64,000 nt of DNA from an uncultured Latescibacterota bacterium (GTDB taxonomy: Bacteria > Latescibacterota > UBA2968), in NCBI GenBank assembly GCA_951812755.1, contig OX638329.1, forward strand, positions 4,658,522-4,722,521, given 5' to 3'. Position 1 is the first letter of the stretch; every line of letters begins with the position of its first letter. Positions 48,341 to 57,571 of this stretch are shown one piece after another. The notes beneath the pieces are model-generated. The model was given only the letters and a program-made list of their open reading frames with translations, did no database searches and was not told the DNA's origin. A program made the translations under genes and the position numbers.

Positions 48341-50704
48341 ATGTCCAAACAACCACATAAATTATCCAGACGCACAGCAATCGCTGGTATTGGTATCAGT
48401 GGCATTGTGCTTACACAGCACGCATTGTCTCAGGAGATCGCTGTGAACACAACAAGCGGTACAACCATAACGCGTTACGCCACCGTTCAAGCTATGAAAT
48501 CCTCGCCCGAAATCCGCGAAAGTGAATGGGCGGAAACCGCAGGATTTTACGTCCCCGGTGACGGCGGCGCAGCCCTGTATCACATCGGGAAAACGGATGC
48601 AAATATCCAAACAAACGATGCCGACATCATCGCATTGGACAATGGATTAATCGCTATCTTACACGAAAACAAAGCCGTGAACTACAAAATGTTTGGCGCG
48701 ATTGGCGACGGTAAAAACGACGACGGCGTTCAAATCACCCTGGCGCATAAATACGCCAATGCGCGCAAAGTCCCAATTGTGAATTTAAGCGGCGAATATT
48801 GGATCACACAAACCAATGACATACCCATCAAGACCAACGTCTCCTGGGGACAAACAATTTTTCACATCGATGAACAGTACAACAGCCAAAGGGAGCCTCG
48901 CTTTGAAATTCTCAACGACCACCCGTCAAAAAAACTCACGCGAGACGAAACCATCAAAGCCGCTCTATTGGAAAAATTAAAACCCGGCGTGCAACTCATT
49001 CCCGAACTGGCACAATATGCGGGACATCTCATCATCGCCGAAGATGATGATGATCGCATAGGTATCCGGGCAGGTAATTATTCAAAGGCGGGATGGGGGC
49101 GCGAAGAACTGTTCTATGTCGAAGAAGAGGGCCGCATCATTGGCGATATAGCCTGGGAATTCAAAAACTTCACCGACATCACCGCCATACCCTGCAACGA
49201 CAATTACCTCATTGTAGAAGGCGGTGGATTTTACTTTTCTGGCGACAGTGGAAGCGGTAGGTCCTGGCGATATCACCACCACGGCATCTCCGTAAAACGC
49301 AGCCGCACCATTATCCGCGAACAATGGATGGGCCTGGAAAAAGGGAAACGAGATATCTCAATGCACCCCCGTCGCGGTTTTTACGTATTCAGCAGTGTTT
49401 ACGACGTCACACTGGAAAATATCCGCGCAATGCCCTGGGAAAAAAATCGCGAAGAAAAAAACAGAGTGCTCGGTGCGGGCACCTATGGCATTGGTGGTGC
49501 GCGGATGCTCAATTGCACCTTTCGCAACATCACCGCAGAAGGCGGCTGGGTTGCATGGGGTGTTTTTGGCACCAACCTCAACAAAAACTTCCGCTTTGAA
49601 AACTGCCGCCTCAACCGTATCGATGTGCATTTTCACTGCTGGAACCTCTACATCAGCAACTGCACCATCGGCTTCAAAGGCATCGCCCTGACAGGTGGTG
49701 GCGAATTGATAATCGAAAATACCACGCGCCACGGCAACCAATTTGTCAATTTCAGGCGCGACTATGGGGCCAAATGGGACGGTCACATCCGCATCCGCGG
49801 CTGTCGGTTAATGCCCAGTGGCAATGGCCGCGTTTCTGTCCTATCTTGTCGTCCGGCCGATTTCGACTACCAGTATCCCATCGGCTTTGCACGCACGGTC
49901 ACAATCGAAGACCTGCTCATCGATTACAGCGCTGCACCTGCATCAAATGCGCCGTGCTGGCTGATGGACACTGTCCCCTTTTCCAAAACCAAAAATAATG
50001 CCCGCCTCTTCTTTCCCCATCGCATTGAATTTCGAAACATCACAGTCGAAGGCCGAAAACAGGGTGTTCGCCTCATCCGCATCCCCAACCCACACCACTA
50101 CGACCTTCGCGGCCATGGCGGCTACGATGGCACGCAACTCCACGCCAACAGCACCCTCATCTGCGACAATGTTCAACTCGAAAAATTCACTCAGGAAATT
50201 GCCGACGATGACGAACAGGTACATATCCTGATCGGTGGAGAATCAGCGATAGACTATGCCGATGCACTCGCCCTCTATCTCAAAATGCGATTTACCGACT
50301 GTGAAAATATTAGCGCATACCTGGGCAACTGCATTGCCAGTGCGACTTTTGAAGGGTGTAATTTGAACACCATAACCGCACCCAATTTGCGGGGAGAACT
50401 CGTATTTACCGAGTGTCGTCTCCAACCCGACGTGGCAAAGGTCCCAGAGCAATTTTATATTTTGCAAAGCACGTTGGGCACGCGCTTCACCAACTGCACC
50501 CTTCACGCGCCCATCGTCAACGGCACAATGAACCCGGACCTGATGAACCGCATGGGCTTCATCAAAATCAACGAATCTGTACAGCACTACCATCTCAACA
50601 CAGCACTTGGCAATGATGTCATAAACTATCTCAAAAACTCGGGAACCACACTCACACCAGAATTTATCGCCCAACTAAAACTGCACCACGATTTGGAATC
50701 GTAG
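48341..50704 (+). CDS. Tat-exported right-handed beta-helix protein (pectate-lyase-3-like)
   Basis: The protein has 787 residues, with AGGAAACAATC before the ATG. A twin-arginine signal (KLSRRTAIAGIGISGIVLTQ) implies folded export. Residues 110-180 carry the polysaccharide-lyase-like start MFGAIGDGKNDDGVQ. Long stretches of repeated short strands with N and C residues (MLNCTFRNITAEGGW, FRFENCRLNRIDVHF, LYISNCTIGFKGIALTGGG) are typical of a parallel beta-helix. Probably binds or cleaves a polysaccharide in the periplasm or outside the cell. No catalytic residues could be assigned, so lyase versus hydrolase is open. The central and C-terminal parts are unfamiliar. Confidence 0.75.
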   Translation: MSKQPHKLSRRTAIAGIGISGIVLTQHALSQEIAVNTTSGTTITRYATVQAMKSSPEIRESEWAETAGFYVPGDGGAALYHIGKTDANIQTNDADIIALDNGLIAILHENKAVNYKMFGAIGDGKNDDGVQITLAHKYANARKVPIVNLSGEYWITQTNDIPIKTNVSWGQTIFHIDEQYNSQREPRFEILNDHPSKKLTRDETIKAALLEKLKPGVQLIPELAQYAGHLIIAEDDDDRIGIRAGNYSKAGWGREELFYVEEEGRIIGDIAWEFKNFTDITAIPCNDNYLIVEGGGFYFSGDSGSGRSWRYHHHGISVKRSRTIIREQWMGLEKGKRDISMHPRRGFYVFSSVYDVTLENIRAMPWEKNREEKNRVLGAGTYGIGGARMLNCTFRNITAEGGWVAWGVFGTNLNKNFRFENCRLNRIDVHFHCWNLYISNCTIGFKGIALTGGGELIIENTTRHGNQFVNFRRDYGAKWDGHIRIRGCRLMPSGNGRVSVLSCRPADFDYQYPIGFARTVTIEDLLIDYSAAPASNAPCWLMDTVPFSKTKNNARLFFPHRIEFRNITVEGRKQGVRLIRIPNPHHYDLRGHGGYDGTQLHANSTLICDNVQLEKFTQEIADDDEQVHILIGGESAIDYADALALYLKMRFTDCENISAYLGNCIASATFEGCNLNTITAPNLRGELVFTECRLQPDVAKVPEQFYILQSTLGTRFTNCTLHAPIVNGTMNPDLMNRMGFIKINESVQHYHLNTALGNDVINYLKNSGTTLTPEFIAQLKLHHDLES

Positions 50705-50748
50705 CTTCATTTTGCAACAAACTAATTTTTCACAAGGAGTATTCCGTC

Positions 50749-51648
50749 GTGAGAGACGTACGCTGGGAGCGCATGTTCCCCGATGAACTCGAAGCCGCAT
50801 TCAAAGCCTGTCCAGTCGTCTATTTCCCCTATGGCCTGTGCGAACCACACGGCCCACAAAATGCTGTGGGACTCGACGCCCTCAAAGCCCACGGTATTGC
50901 CGTTCGCACCGCGCACAAACACGGCGGCATTGTCGCCCCGCCCGACTACTGGCATATCCACGAAATTGGGGGCTATGCCCTCTGGTCAGAACGCTCGGTC
51001 GGCCAGCCAGAACGCTCCTGGCTAACCTGCATGCCGCCCTGGCAACACTTCAAAAACATCTGCTATCACATCCGCCAGGCCGATACCCTCGGATTTCACG
51101 CGGCCATCTTCCTCACCGGGCATTATGGTCCCAACTGGCAAGACCTGAAAACCCTGTGTGAACTCATCCAACCCCATGTGGGTACGCGCCTGTATAGCCT
51201 GCCCGACTCCGAAGCCAATCAACCCGGCTTTGACAATGACAACAAAAGCGGTGGTGATCACGCTGGAAAAGTCGAAACCTCCCTTCTGTGGGCCATTGAC
51301 CCCGACTGTGTCGATATCTCGCGTTTGCCGCCCGAAAGCGAACTCGGTCCGCACTTTGCAATGGGCAAAAACGCCCGTGAATCCAACCGCCAAACTGGCG
51401 AACGCATGGTCAATGACGAAGTAGAATGGCTTGGCAACAAAGTTAGAGAATTGCTCGCCGCGTATGAATCGGAAAAACCCACGCAAAAATTTCGCACCTT
51501 TGACCAGGTCGAACACATCTGGGAAACCGTTATCCGCCCCGAACTACCCAACTTTCGCACCATGCAAACAGCATGGGCCGACGACGCCACGCTTCCAGAA
51601 AACTCCGTCTGGTACGCCAACTGGAAAGTACCTGATCGCGAATGGTAA
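50749..51648 (+). CDS. Creatininase-family amidohydrolase
   Basis: The protein has 299 residues and begins at a GTG with AAGGAG 9 bases upstream. Creatininase fold markers: VVYFPYGLCEPHGPQNAVGL with metal-ligand Glu and His, DALKAHGIAV with Asp, FLTGHYGPNWQDLKTL with His, and GGDHAGKVETSLLWAIDP with Glu. The family's second His (EQHGxHLP) is Gln here. Family members open lactams or amide rings (creatinine) or act on formamides in cofactor synthesis, so the substrate is not fixed. It lies between the beta-helix and TonB genes, suggesting work on an imported degradation product. Confidence 0.82.
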   Translation: MRDVRWERMFPDELEAAFKACPVVYFPYGLCEPHGPQNAVGLDALKAHGIAVRTAHKHGGIVAPPDYWHIHEIGGYALWSERSVGQPERSWLTCMPPWQHFKNICYHIRQADTLGFHAAIFLTGHYGPNWQDLKTLCELIQPHVGTRLYSLPDSEANQPGFDNDNKSGGDHAGKVETSLLWAIDPDCVDISRLPPESELGPHFAMGKNARESNRQTGERMVNDEVEWLGNKVRELLAAYESEKPTQKFRTFDQVEHIWETVIRPELPNFRTMQTAWADDATLPENSVWYANWKVPDREW

Positions 51649-51725
51649 AATAAAATTGTATATATTAGCACAACAACATCGTCCTATATGCCACATAGCT
51701 GTCCCATTTTTTACGGAGGTACAGT

Positions 51726-54395
51726 ATGAAGCAACTGTTTATATTTTTTCTCGCATTGTTCCTGGCCCATTCAACCCTGTCTGCCGCCGAATTAAAAGGC
51801 AGAGTACGCGATGCTGAAACTGGGGAATCCCTACCAGGCGCAAATGTGTATTTAGAAGGTGTTGGGCGAGGAACCGCTACAGACCTCGATGGACAATTTG
51901 AGATCACCAGAGTCGGCGAAGGGAGCTATACACTCGTCATAAGTTTTGTGGGATACAAAGAATATCGCAGCACCGTCGTTGTAGAACCAGATGCTGCCGA
52001 GTTATTCATAGAACTCCTTCCCGAAGCATTTCGGGGCAAAGAAGTCACCGTCGTTGCCGACCGCGCCAAATTGCGCGAAACACCTGTTGCCTTCTCAGAT
52101 GTTCCAAAAGCCGATATGCAGCGCAAGCTCGGCTCGCGAGATCTCCCTATGATTCTAAATGATACGCCGGGTGTTTATGCAACCGAGCAAGGCGGTGGGC
52201 CTGGCGATTCTCGCATCAATGTGAGAGGATTTGACCAGCGCAACGTCGCCGTCATGATCAATGGCGTGCCAGTCAACGATATGGAAAACGGCTGGGTCTA
52301 TTGGTCCAACTGGGATGGGCTGAGCGATGTCACATCGTCAATCCAGGTACAGCGCGGATTGGGAGCTTCAAATCTGGCAATAGCCTCGGTGGGTGGTACC
52401 ATGAACATTGTCACCGACATCGCCCGTCAACAACGCGGATTCAAAATCAAACAGGAGGCGGGAAACAACGCCTTTTACAAAACCACAGTCAACTTTTCAT
52501 CGGGTTTGCTGAACGGCAAAACCGCTTTCACCCTGGGCCTCGCACGCAAAACTGGCGATGGCCTGCCCGATCAGGCATGGACATCGGCGTGGTCCTATTT
52601 TGGCGCATTGAGCTTTTTGGCCTCCAACACGCACAAAATTGACCTGTTTGTCGTAGGCGCGCCGCAGCGCCACGGGCACCGCCTATACAAGCAATCTATC
52701 GCAACCTTTGATGCCGACTATGCCCGATCCCTGGGCATTGATGTTTCGGAAGCAATAAACTACGGCATCGACTACAACCCCAACTGGGGACGCTCGCCAT
52801 TTTCATCCTATCAAGAGTACTACAACGGCCAGGTACACGATGCACGCGACAGCAAAATCATCATGGAACGCGAGAATTTTTACCACAAACCCCAAATCAA
52901 TTTGAATTGGTACTGGACACCCAACGAGCAGTTCATCCTGTCCAATGTATTTTATTTTTCCCGCGGCAAAGGTGGTGGCACAGGGCGTTTGGGTACCAAC
53001 CCGAGGTCACTACCCGATGGCAGCATCAACTGGCAACGCGTTGCCGATGACTTAAACACCCGAACAGCATCAGAAGCCCATCCCGACCTGGTGGGCACAG
53101 GCGAAGCAGGTGCCAATGAAATTGCGGCAAGGACCGTTATCCGAAATTCGGTCAACCAGCACTTCTGGTATGGGTATTTGGGCACGGGCGAATACCGTTT
53201 GAGCGACATCTACACGCTGGCCTTTGGCATAGATTTGCGCTATTACAGAGGACAGCATTGGCGCGAAGTACGCAACTTGCTCGGCGCCGATTATTACGTC
53301 TTTCCCTGGGATAACAACGCCACGACCTCCGTCAAGCGACTCGGAGACAAGGTCTCCTACCATAACGATGGCCTTACGCGCTGGGGTGGTGGTTTTGCAC
53401 AACTCGAAGGTCGTTTTAACGACTTTACGGCATTTTTGAGCACATCTGCGTCCATAACAGGTTATAAACGCATTGACTATTTCCGCGCAAAGATCAATGG
53501 CGACTGGGATCAGACAGACTGGGAAAACTTCAAAGGCTACACCGTAAAAGTGGGCGGCAACTACAACGCAACCCCCGCAGTTAATGTGTACGCCAACGTA
53601 GGCTGGCTTTCAACAGCCCCCAAATTTGACTCTGTTTATCACTACGACAACAGCCTCTACGATCCCACATTCAATGAAAAAGTCGCATCCTTTGAGCTGG
53701 GCACCGGTTATTTCAAACGCGGCGTGGTGACTGCAAACGCAAATTTCTATTACACCAGATGGATAGACCGATCGTGGCCCAAGAGCATTTACAGCGCAAA
53801 ACTCGACCAGAGCTTCCGGTTTTTACTAAACGGCATTGACGCGCGGCATACAGGCATAGAGTTCGATCTGAAAGCGCGTCCCCATTCCATGTTGGAAGTG
53901 CGCGGTATGTTATCACTGGGCAATTGGGAATGGCTCAACGATGCCAATGTCACATTTTCACCCGAAGAAGATCCATCGGTTATCGGCAACTTTCAAGTCT
54001 ATGCCAAAGGGCTAAAAGTGGGCGACTCAGCGCAAAAAACCCTTGCACTGAGCACTACAGTATTTCCCACACGCGGCCTCTACGCCTCGCTGGGGCTGCG
54101 ACGTTTTATGAATCACTACGCCAAATTTGATCCCGCTAACCGAACAGACTCCAACGACCGAGAACAGTCCTGGCAACTCCCAAATTACAACCTGGTAAAT
54201 CTGCATGCGGGCTACACTCTGCCCGGCGATACATTTGGCAATGGCAAAGTAAAACTGCAATTACACGTCTTCAATTTACTTGACGAACGCTACGTATCCG
54301 ATGCAGATGACGGCAACGATCACGACGCAGCAAGCGCGCGCGTATTTCTCGGTCTGTCGCGCCGCTGGAATATTTCGCTATCGTACGATTATTAG
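51726..54395 (+). CDS. TonB-dependent receptor with carboxypeptidase-regulatory-like N-terminal domain
   Basis: The protein has 889 residues with GGAGG upstream. Signal peptide MKQLFIFFLALFLAHSTLSA. Residues 23-105 form a CarboxypepD_reg-like domain (GRVRDAETGESLPGANVYLE), followed by the plug (INVRGFDQRNVAVMINGVPV, VQRGLGASNLAIASVGG) and a barrel of about 22 strands ending in Tyr (NISLSYDY). It takes up a bulky substrate such as a glycan, peptide or siderophore across the outer membrane using TonB energy. No SusD partner is adjacent. Its place among catabolic genes suggests a nutrient rather than iron. Confidence 0.92.
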   Translation: MKQLFIFFLALFLAHSTLSAAELKGRVRDAETGESLPGANVYLEGVGRGTATDLDGQFEITRVGEGSYTLVISFVGYKEYRSTVVVEPDAAELFIELLPEAFRGKEVTVVADRAKLRETPVAFSDVPKADMQRKLGSRDLPMILNDTPGVYATEQGGGPGDSRINVRGFDQRNVAVMINGVPVNDMENGWVYWSNWDGLSDVTSSIQVQRGLGASNLAIASVGGTMNIVTDIARQQRGFKIKQEAGNNAFYKTTVNFSSGLLNGKTAFTLGLARKTGDGLPDQAWTSAWSYFGALSFLASNTHKIDLFVVGAPQRHGHRLYKQSIATFDADYARSLGIDVSEAINYGIDYNPNWGRSPFSSYQEYYNGQVHDARDSKIIMERENFYHKPQINLNWYWTPNEQFILSNVFYFSRGKGGGTGRLGTNPRSLPDGSINWQRVADDLNTRTASEAHPDLVGTGEAGANEIAARTVIRNSVNQHFWYGYLGTGEYRLSDIYTLAFGIDLRYYRGQHWREVRNLLGADYYVFPWDNNATTSVKRLGDKVSYHNDGLTRWGGGFAQLEGRFNDFTAFLSTSASITGYKRIDYFRAKINGDWDQTDWENFKGYTVKVGGNYNATPAVNVYANVGWLSTAPKFDSVYHYDNSLYDPTFNEKVASFELGTGYFKRGVVTANANFYYTRWIDRSWPKSIYSAKLDQSFRFLLNGIDARHTGIEFDLKARPHSMLEVRGMLSLGNWEWLNDANVTFSPEEDPSVIGNFQVYAKGLKVGDSAQKTLALSTTVFPTRGLYASLGLRRFMNHYAKFDPANRTDSNDREQSWQLPNYNLVNLHAGYTLPGDTFGNGKVKLQLHVFNLLDERYVSDADDGNDHDAASARVFLGLSRRWNISLSYDY

Positions 54396-54428
54396 CCGTT
54401 AGCACCAGATCTAACACAGGAGACAACC

Positions 54429-55328
54429 TTGAGCAATCTCATCCGCGGTATATTGCCCGTATTACAAACGCCCGTTGCCGAATCCGGTGACTTCGATATC
54501 GAAAGCCTTGAGCGGCAGATCGACTTTTGCATCGCCGCTGGTGCAGGTGGCCTGGTCTTTCCCGTACTCGGAGGTGAATTTCAATATCTCTCCGACCAGG
54601 AGCGGCAAACCCTGGTCGAAATAGTCGTCGAAAAAACCGACAAACGCATCCCTGTCATCGCCGGTGTGGCTGGCACCAACATCTCCACAGCCACCGAACA
54701 CGCCGCCCATGCCGGGCGCGCAGGTGCCGATGCCGTTATCGCCATGCCACCCTATATGGGCAGCGGTGGACCAGATGAAAATCTCCGCTACTTTGAGGCC
54801 ATTTCCAGCGCTGGACAAGTGCCTATTTTCATCCAGAACGCAGGTGCTGGCATGCAACCTCCCGCACTCGTTCGTCTGCTCACAGAAGTCGAGCACCTCA
54901 TCTACGTCAAAGAAGAAGCCAACCCCAGCGCACATCATATCAGCGCCATTGTCGCCGAAGCAGGTGATCACTGTCAAGGCGTTTTTGGTGGGGCGTGGTG
55001 CCGCTGGATGATCTCAGAAATGCGACGAGGCGCCAGTGGCTTTATGCCCGGCGCCCCGGTTGTCGATATTCACGTTGATATCTGGGAGGCCTTTCAAGCA
55101 GGCGATGAAGACAGAGCGCGCGATCTTTTCGATCAACTCCTTCCACTCACCAACCTGATCCAAATCCTCGGTCTCCGCCTGGTCAAAGAAGTACTCATTC
55201 GCCGAGGCATCTTCAAAACGAGCGGCATGCGCGCGCCAGGCAGTACAAAAATGGACGAAGACGACCATCGCGAACTCGACGCCATCCTCGCAAAACTTCG
55301 CCCTCTATTCCGCACAGATGCGTCGTAG
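54429..55328 (+). CDS. DapA-family (DHDPS/NAL) class I aldolase or dehydratase
   Basis: The protein has 299 residues from a TTG with AGGAG 7 bases upstream. TIM-barrel lyase: IRGILPVLQTPVAESGDFDI, GAGGLVFPVLGGEFQYLSDQ, VIAGVAGTNISTATEHA. The Schiff-base Lys is in LIYVKEEANPSAHH. The YNxP Tyr of true dihydrodipicolinate synthase is not there (PIFIQNAGAGMQP). It therefore more likely cleaves or dehydrates a 2-keto-3-deoxy sugar acid or similar. Last gene of the plus-strand set, followed by a terminator. Confidence 0.85.
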   Translation: MSNLIRGILPVLQTPVAESGDFDIESLERQIDFCIAAGAGGLVFPVLGGEFQYLSDQERQTLVEIVVEKTDKRIPVIAGVAGTNISTATEHAAHAGRAGADAVIAMPPYMGSGGPDENLRYFEAISSAGQVPIFIQNAGAGMQPPALVRLLTEVEHLIYVKEEANPSAHHISAIVAEAGDHCQGVFGGAWCRWMISEMRRGASGFMPGAPVVDIHVDIWEAFQAGDEDRARDLFDQLLPLTNLIQILGLRLVKEVLIRRGIFKTSGMRAPGSTKMDEDDHRELDAILAKLRPLFRTDAS

Positions 55329-55343
55329 GCAGAAACGCATCCC

Positions 55344-55383
55344 AAAAAAATCCCCGATAGCTTTGCACTATCGGGGATTTTTC
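55344..55383. terminator. Strong bidirectional terminator
   Basis: AAAAAAATCCCCGATAG, loop CTTTGCA, CTATCGGGGATTTTT: about 17 pairs with T-runs on both strands. The stop and last codons of the minus-strand gene ending at 55368 lie in the right arm. Confidence 0.9.
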
Positions 55384-56732
55384 GTCGTTGCAAAGCGTTG
55401 TACCATTTCCCGGCGGAGGCGGAGAATGGCGTTGTCTTCGTCAAATTCGACGTCGGATAGATGTATGGGTTGCCCCGCGGCGATTTTGTGTTTTAGCTTG
55501 AGATTGTGAGCCAGGCCGATGGGCAGATTGTTGGATATGCGAGCCTGATTAGCTGGCATGAGTTTGCCGTACACGCGATAGCCGCCTTCGCCGTCCAAGA
55601 CTTCTCCTTCGGAAAGATCGCGTTTTGCAGTGGCGACAACGTCTGCATTAAAAACAACGGGCGCGCCGCTGGCTTCGCCGCGCAAACCAGCGCGCAAGAC
55701 GCTGGTGGTGAGTTCCATGCCAACCAGGTGGTAGGGGCGGTAGATGGCCGTGTAACGTCCAGTGGAATCAGTGGGAAGGCCGTATTCGGAGAAGCAGCGG
55801 CGAATATAATCGCCGGGGGCTTCGATGGTGACGTAAACACCCCAGCGCAGATCCCGATCTACAGGGGTTCCGTCTGGTTGCAGGCTGGAGACGACTTCGA
55901 CGGTTCCTTTGTGGGAAAGTTGACCTCCGTCGCTATGAGGCCGGCAAATATCGGGTAGCTGGTCGATGCCACAAGGCGGGAATTTCAGGCCTTCGGGCTG
56001 AGAATTCAGGCCGGTTGCATTTGAGACAGCGGCCATTTCAATGGCAGATTTTGTACCGTCCAAAAAGGAATTGAACATACGGGGGTTCAGACCGTCTTTT
56101 GCAGCGGTTTCGGCATCGAAACCGTAGTGCTCCCAAACAGTATCAGGAGTGGATGTGTGGTACGCGGGCCGGTATTTGGTGCCCTTGCCAGCGCAAACAA
56201 TGTCGAAGCCGTTGATCTGGGCCCATTCAACCAGTTCACAGATCAGAGCCGGTTGGTCGCCATAGGCGAGGGTGTAAACGAGGCCAGCGGAAGCTGCACG
56301 TTGGGCCAGGAGGGGACCAGCCAGGACATCTGCTTCGACATTGACCATGACCAGGTGGCGCCCGTGTTCGATGGCTTGAAGAGCGTGGTGGATGCCTGCG
56401 AGAGGATTGCCAGTAGCTTCGACCAGAACGTCCAATCCATCCGACCGGATGAGGGCATCGCCGTCATCGGTGAGATGGGTGGTGCCGGATTTGAGGGCAT
56501 GATCAAAGTGGGTTGCGGCAAATTGTTCGGGCGGCCACTCAGCACGCGTGAGGGCTTCACGCGCTCGGTTCAGGGATAGATCGGCCACACCCAGGACGTG
56601 CAGACCCGCAACGCGACGGGCCTGGGCCAGAAACATGGTGCCGAACTTTCCAGCACCGATGAGGCCCACGCGAAGGGGATTTTTAGACTCGGCGCGGGCG
56701 GTTAGCAGATGTAAGAGTTGACCGTTGGCCAA
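55368..56732 (-). CDS. NAD(P)-dependent dehydrogenase with C-terminal SAF domain (homoserine-dehydrogenase-like)
   Basis: The protein has 454 residues starting at a TTG (GGGGA upstream); a later start is possible. The Rossmann loop is LRVGLIGAGKFGTMFLAQ. The middle part (DVLVEATGNPLAGIHHALQA, VMVNVEADVLAGPLLA, YTLAYGDQPALICELVEWA, YRPAYHTSTPDTVWEHYGFD) is typical of predicted homoserine dehydrogenases of COG4091. The C-terminal 100 residues form an SAF-like domain (VVATAKRDLSEGEVLDGEGG). Members of this family are found in sugar-acid pathways and probably act on a branched sugar or its lactone. Last gene of the operon. Confidence 0.82.
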   Translation of the reverse strand: MANGQLLHLLTARAESKNPLRVGLIGAGKFGTMFLAQARRVAGLHVLGVADLSLNRAREALTRAEWPPEQFAATHFDHALKSGTTHLTDDGDALIRSDGLDVLVEATGNPLAGIHHALQAIEHGRHLVMVNVEADVLAGPLLAQRAASAGLVYTLAYGDQPALICELVEWAQINGFDIVCAGKGTKYRPAYHTSTPDTVWEHYGFDAETAAKDGLNPRMFNSFLDGTKSAIEMAAVSNATGLNSQPEGLKFPPCGIDQLPDICRPHSDGGQLSHKGTVEVVSSLQPDGTPVDRDLRWGVYVTIEAPGDYIRRCFSEYGLPTDSTGRYTAIYRPYHLVGMELTTSVLRAGLRGEASGAPVVFNADVVATAKRDLSEGEVLDGEGGYRVYGKLMPANQARISNNLPIGLAHNLKLKHKIAAGQPIHLSDVEFDEDNAILRLRREMVQRFATTKNPR

Positions 56733-56768
56733 AGGATTCCCCGCAAGAAAAAATTATGAGAGGCATGA

Positions 56769-57527
56769 TCAGGCATTTTCAAAGCAATCTGCCATGTCGT
56801 TGAGAAAATGATCCAGATCTACCTTGCGATACTGTTCGACGTAACAATGATCGGTCTGTGGGTTTTCGAGAACATGTCGCCGAAGAAAATGTTGTATTGA
56901 TAGGCTATCTATGTCGGGCAGTCTGTTGAGGCTCGTCTGAAGGAGGTCTTGCACGTTTTGTGCGGTATGGATTTCGATATTGGGTTCGGAGGTGTTGTAA
57001 TAATAGACAGCTTTCAGGTGGGTACGGAGCATTTTGACCGCATAAGCAGGTAGAGATTTTTCTTCGCGATTTGGGCGGAAGGCTTCGGGCCAGAATAGGC
57101 GGTTGATCTGGAGGTCAAACGCTTTCTTGAGCATGCCGGAAACGCTTCCGTGGGCGGAAATCCATTTTGAGTTGGGCCAGACGTCTAAGTTGCCCCAGGG
57201 ACCGCCCAGCGTACTTTTCTCAAGTGGCAGACGTCCGCATCCCGTGTTGACCCCTTCTCTGGTGATGTCCAGGATGGCAAAGTGCTGGGGATAAATAAAA
57301 AAATCATCCGTGCGTGCGCGCCAGATATCGTAAAAGGCGGTGGTCAGTGCCAGAAGTGCATGCCCGGTGTGCAGTATGCCGTCTTCGAGATGGGGAGAGA
57401 TGACGCCCGTGCGGTCCAATTCGTGGTAGTCCGGACAGAAGGTCTCAAAATCGACACAAGTGAGGCCATTTTCGCCAGATTGCCAGTATTCAAAGTCCTG
57501 AGAGATGAAGAGGGTGCTGGTGTGCAT
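56769..57527 (-). CDS. Unrecognised protein in a sugar-acid operon
   Basis: The protein has 252 residues from the ATG at 57527 (AGGA 9 bases upstream). I do not recognise any family. It has no signal peptide or membrane helix and is rich in aromatic residues and His. Segments with likely active-site character are FETFCPDYHELDRTGVISPH, LEDGILHTGHALLALTTAFY and EGVNTGCGRLPLEKSTLGGP. The long C-terminal part appears helical (LLQTSLNRLPDIDSLSIQHF). It lies between the DapA-like and SAF-dehydrogenase genes with gaps of 44 and 36 bases, so it probably serves the same pathway. Confidence 0.75.
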   Translation of the reverse strand: MHTSTLFISQDFEYWQSGENGLTCVDFETFCPDYHELDRTGVISPHLEDGILHTGHALLALTTAFYDIWRARTDDFFIYPQHFAILDITREGVNTGCGRLPLEKSTLGGPWGNLDVWPNSKWISAHGSVSGMLKKAFDLQINRLFWPEAFRPNREEKSLPAYAVKMLRTHLKAVYYYNTSEPNIEIHTAQNVQDLLQTSLNRLPDIDSLSIQHFLRRHVLENPQTDHCYVEQYRKVDLDHFLNDMADCFENA

Positions 57528-57571
57528 AATAAGAGTCCTGATAAAAAGTTTACGCCACCCGGAACCACATC

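Noticed and set aside
47618-48358. Minus-strand open frame of 246 codons
   Set aside because: Antisense to the PLP enzyme at 47273. Gly/Val/Asp-rich shadow without motifs.
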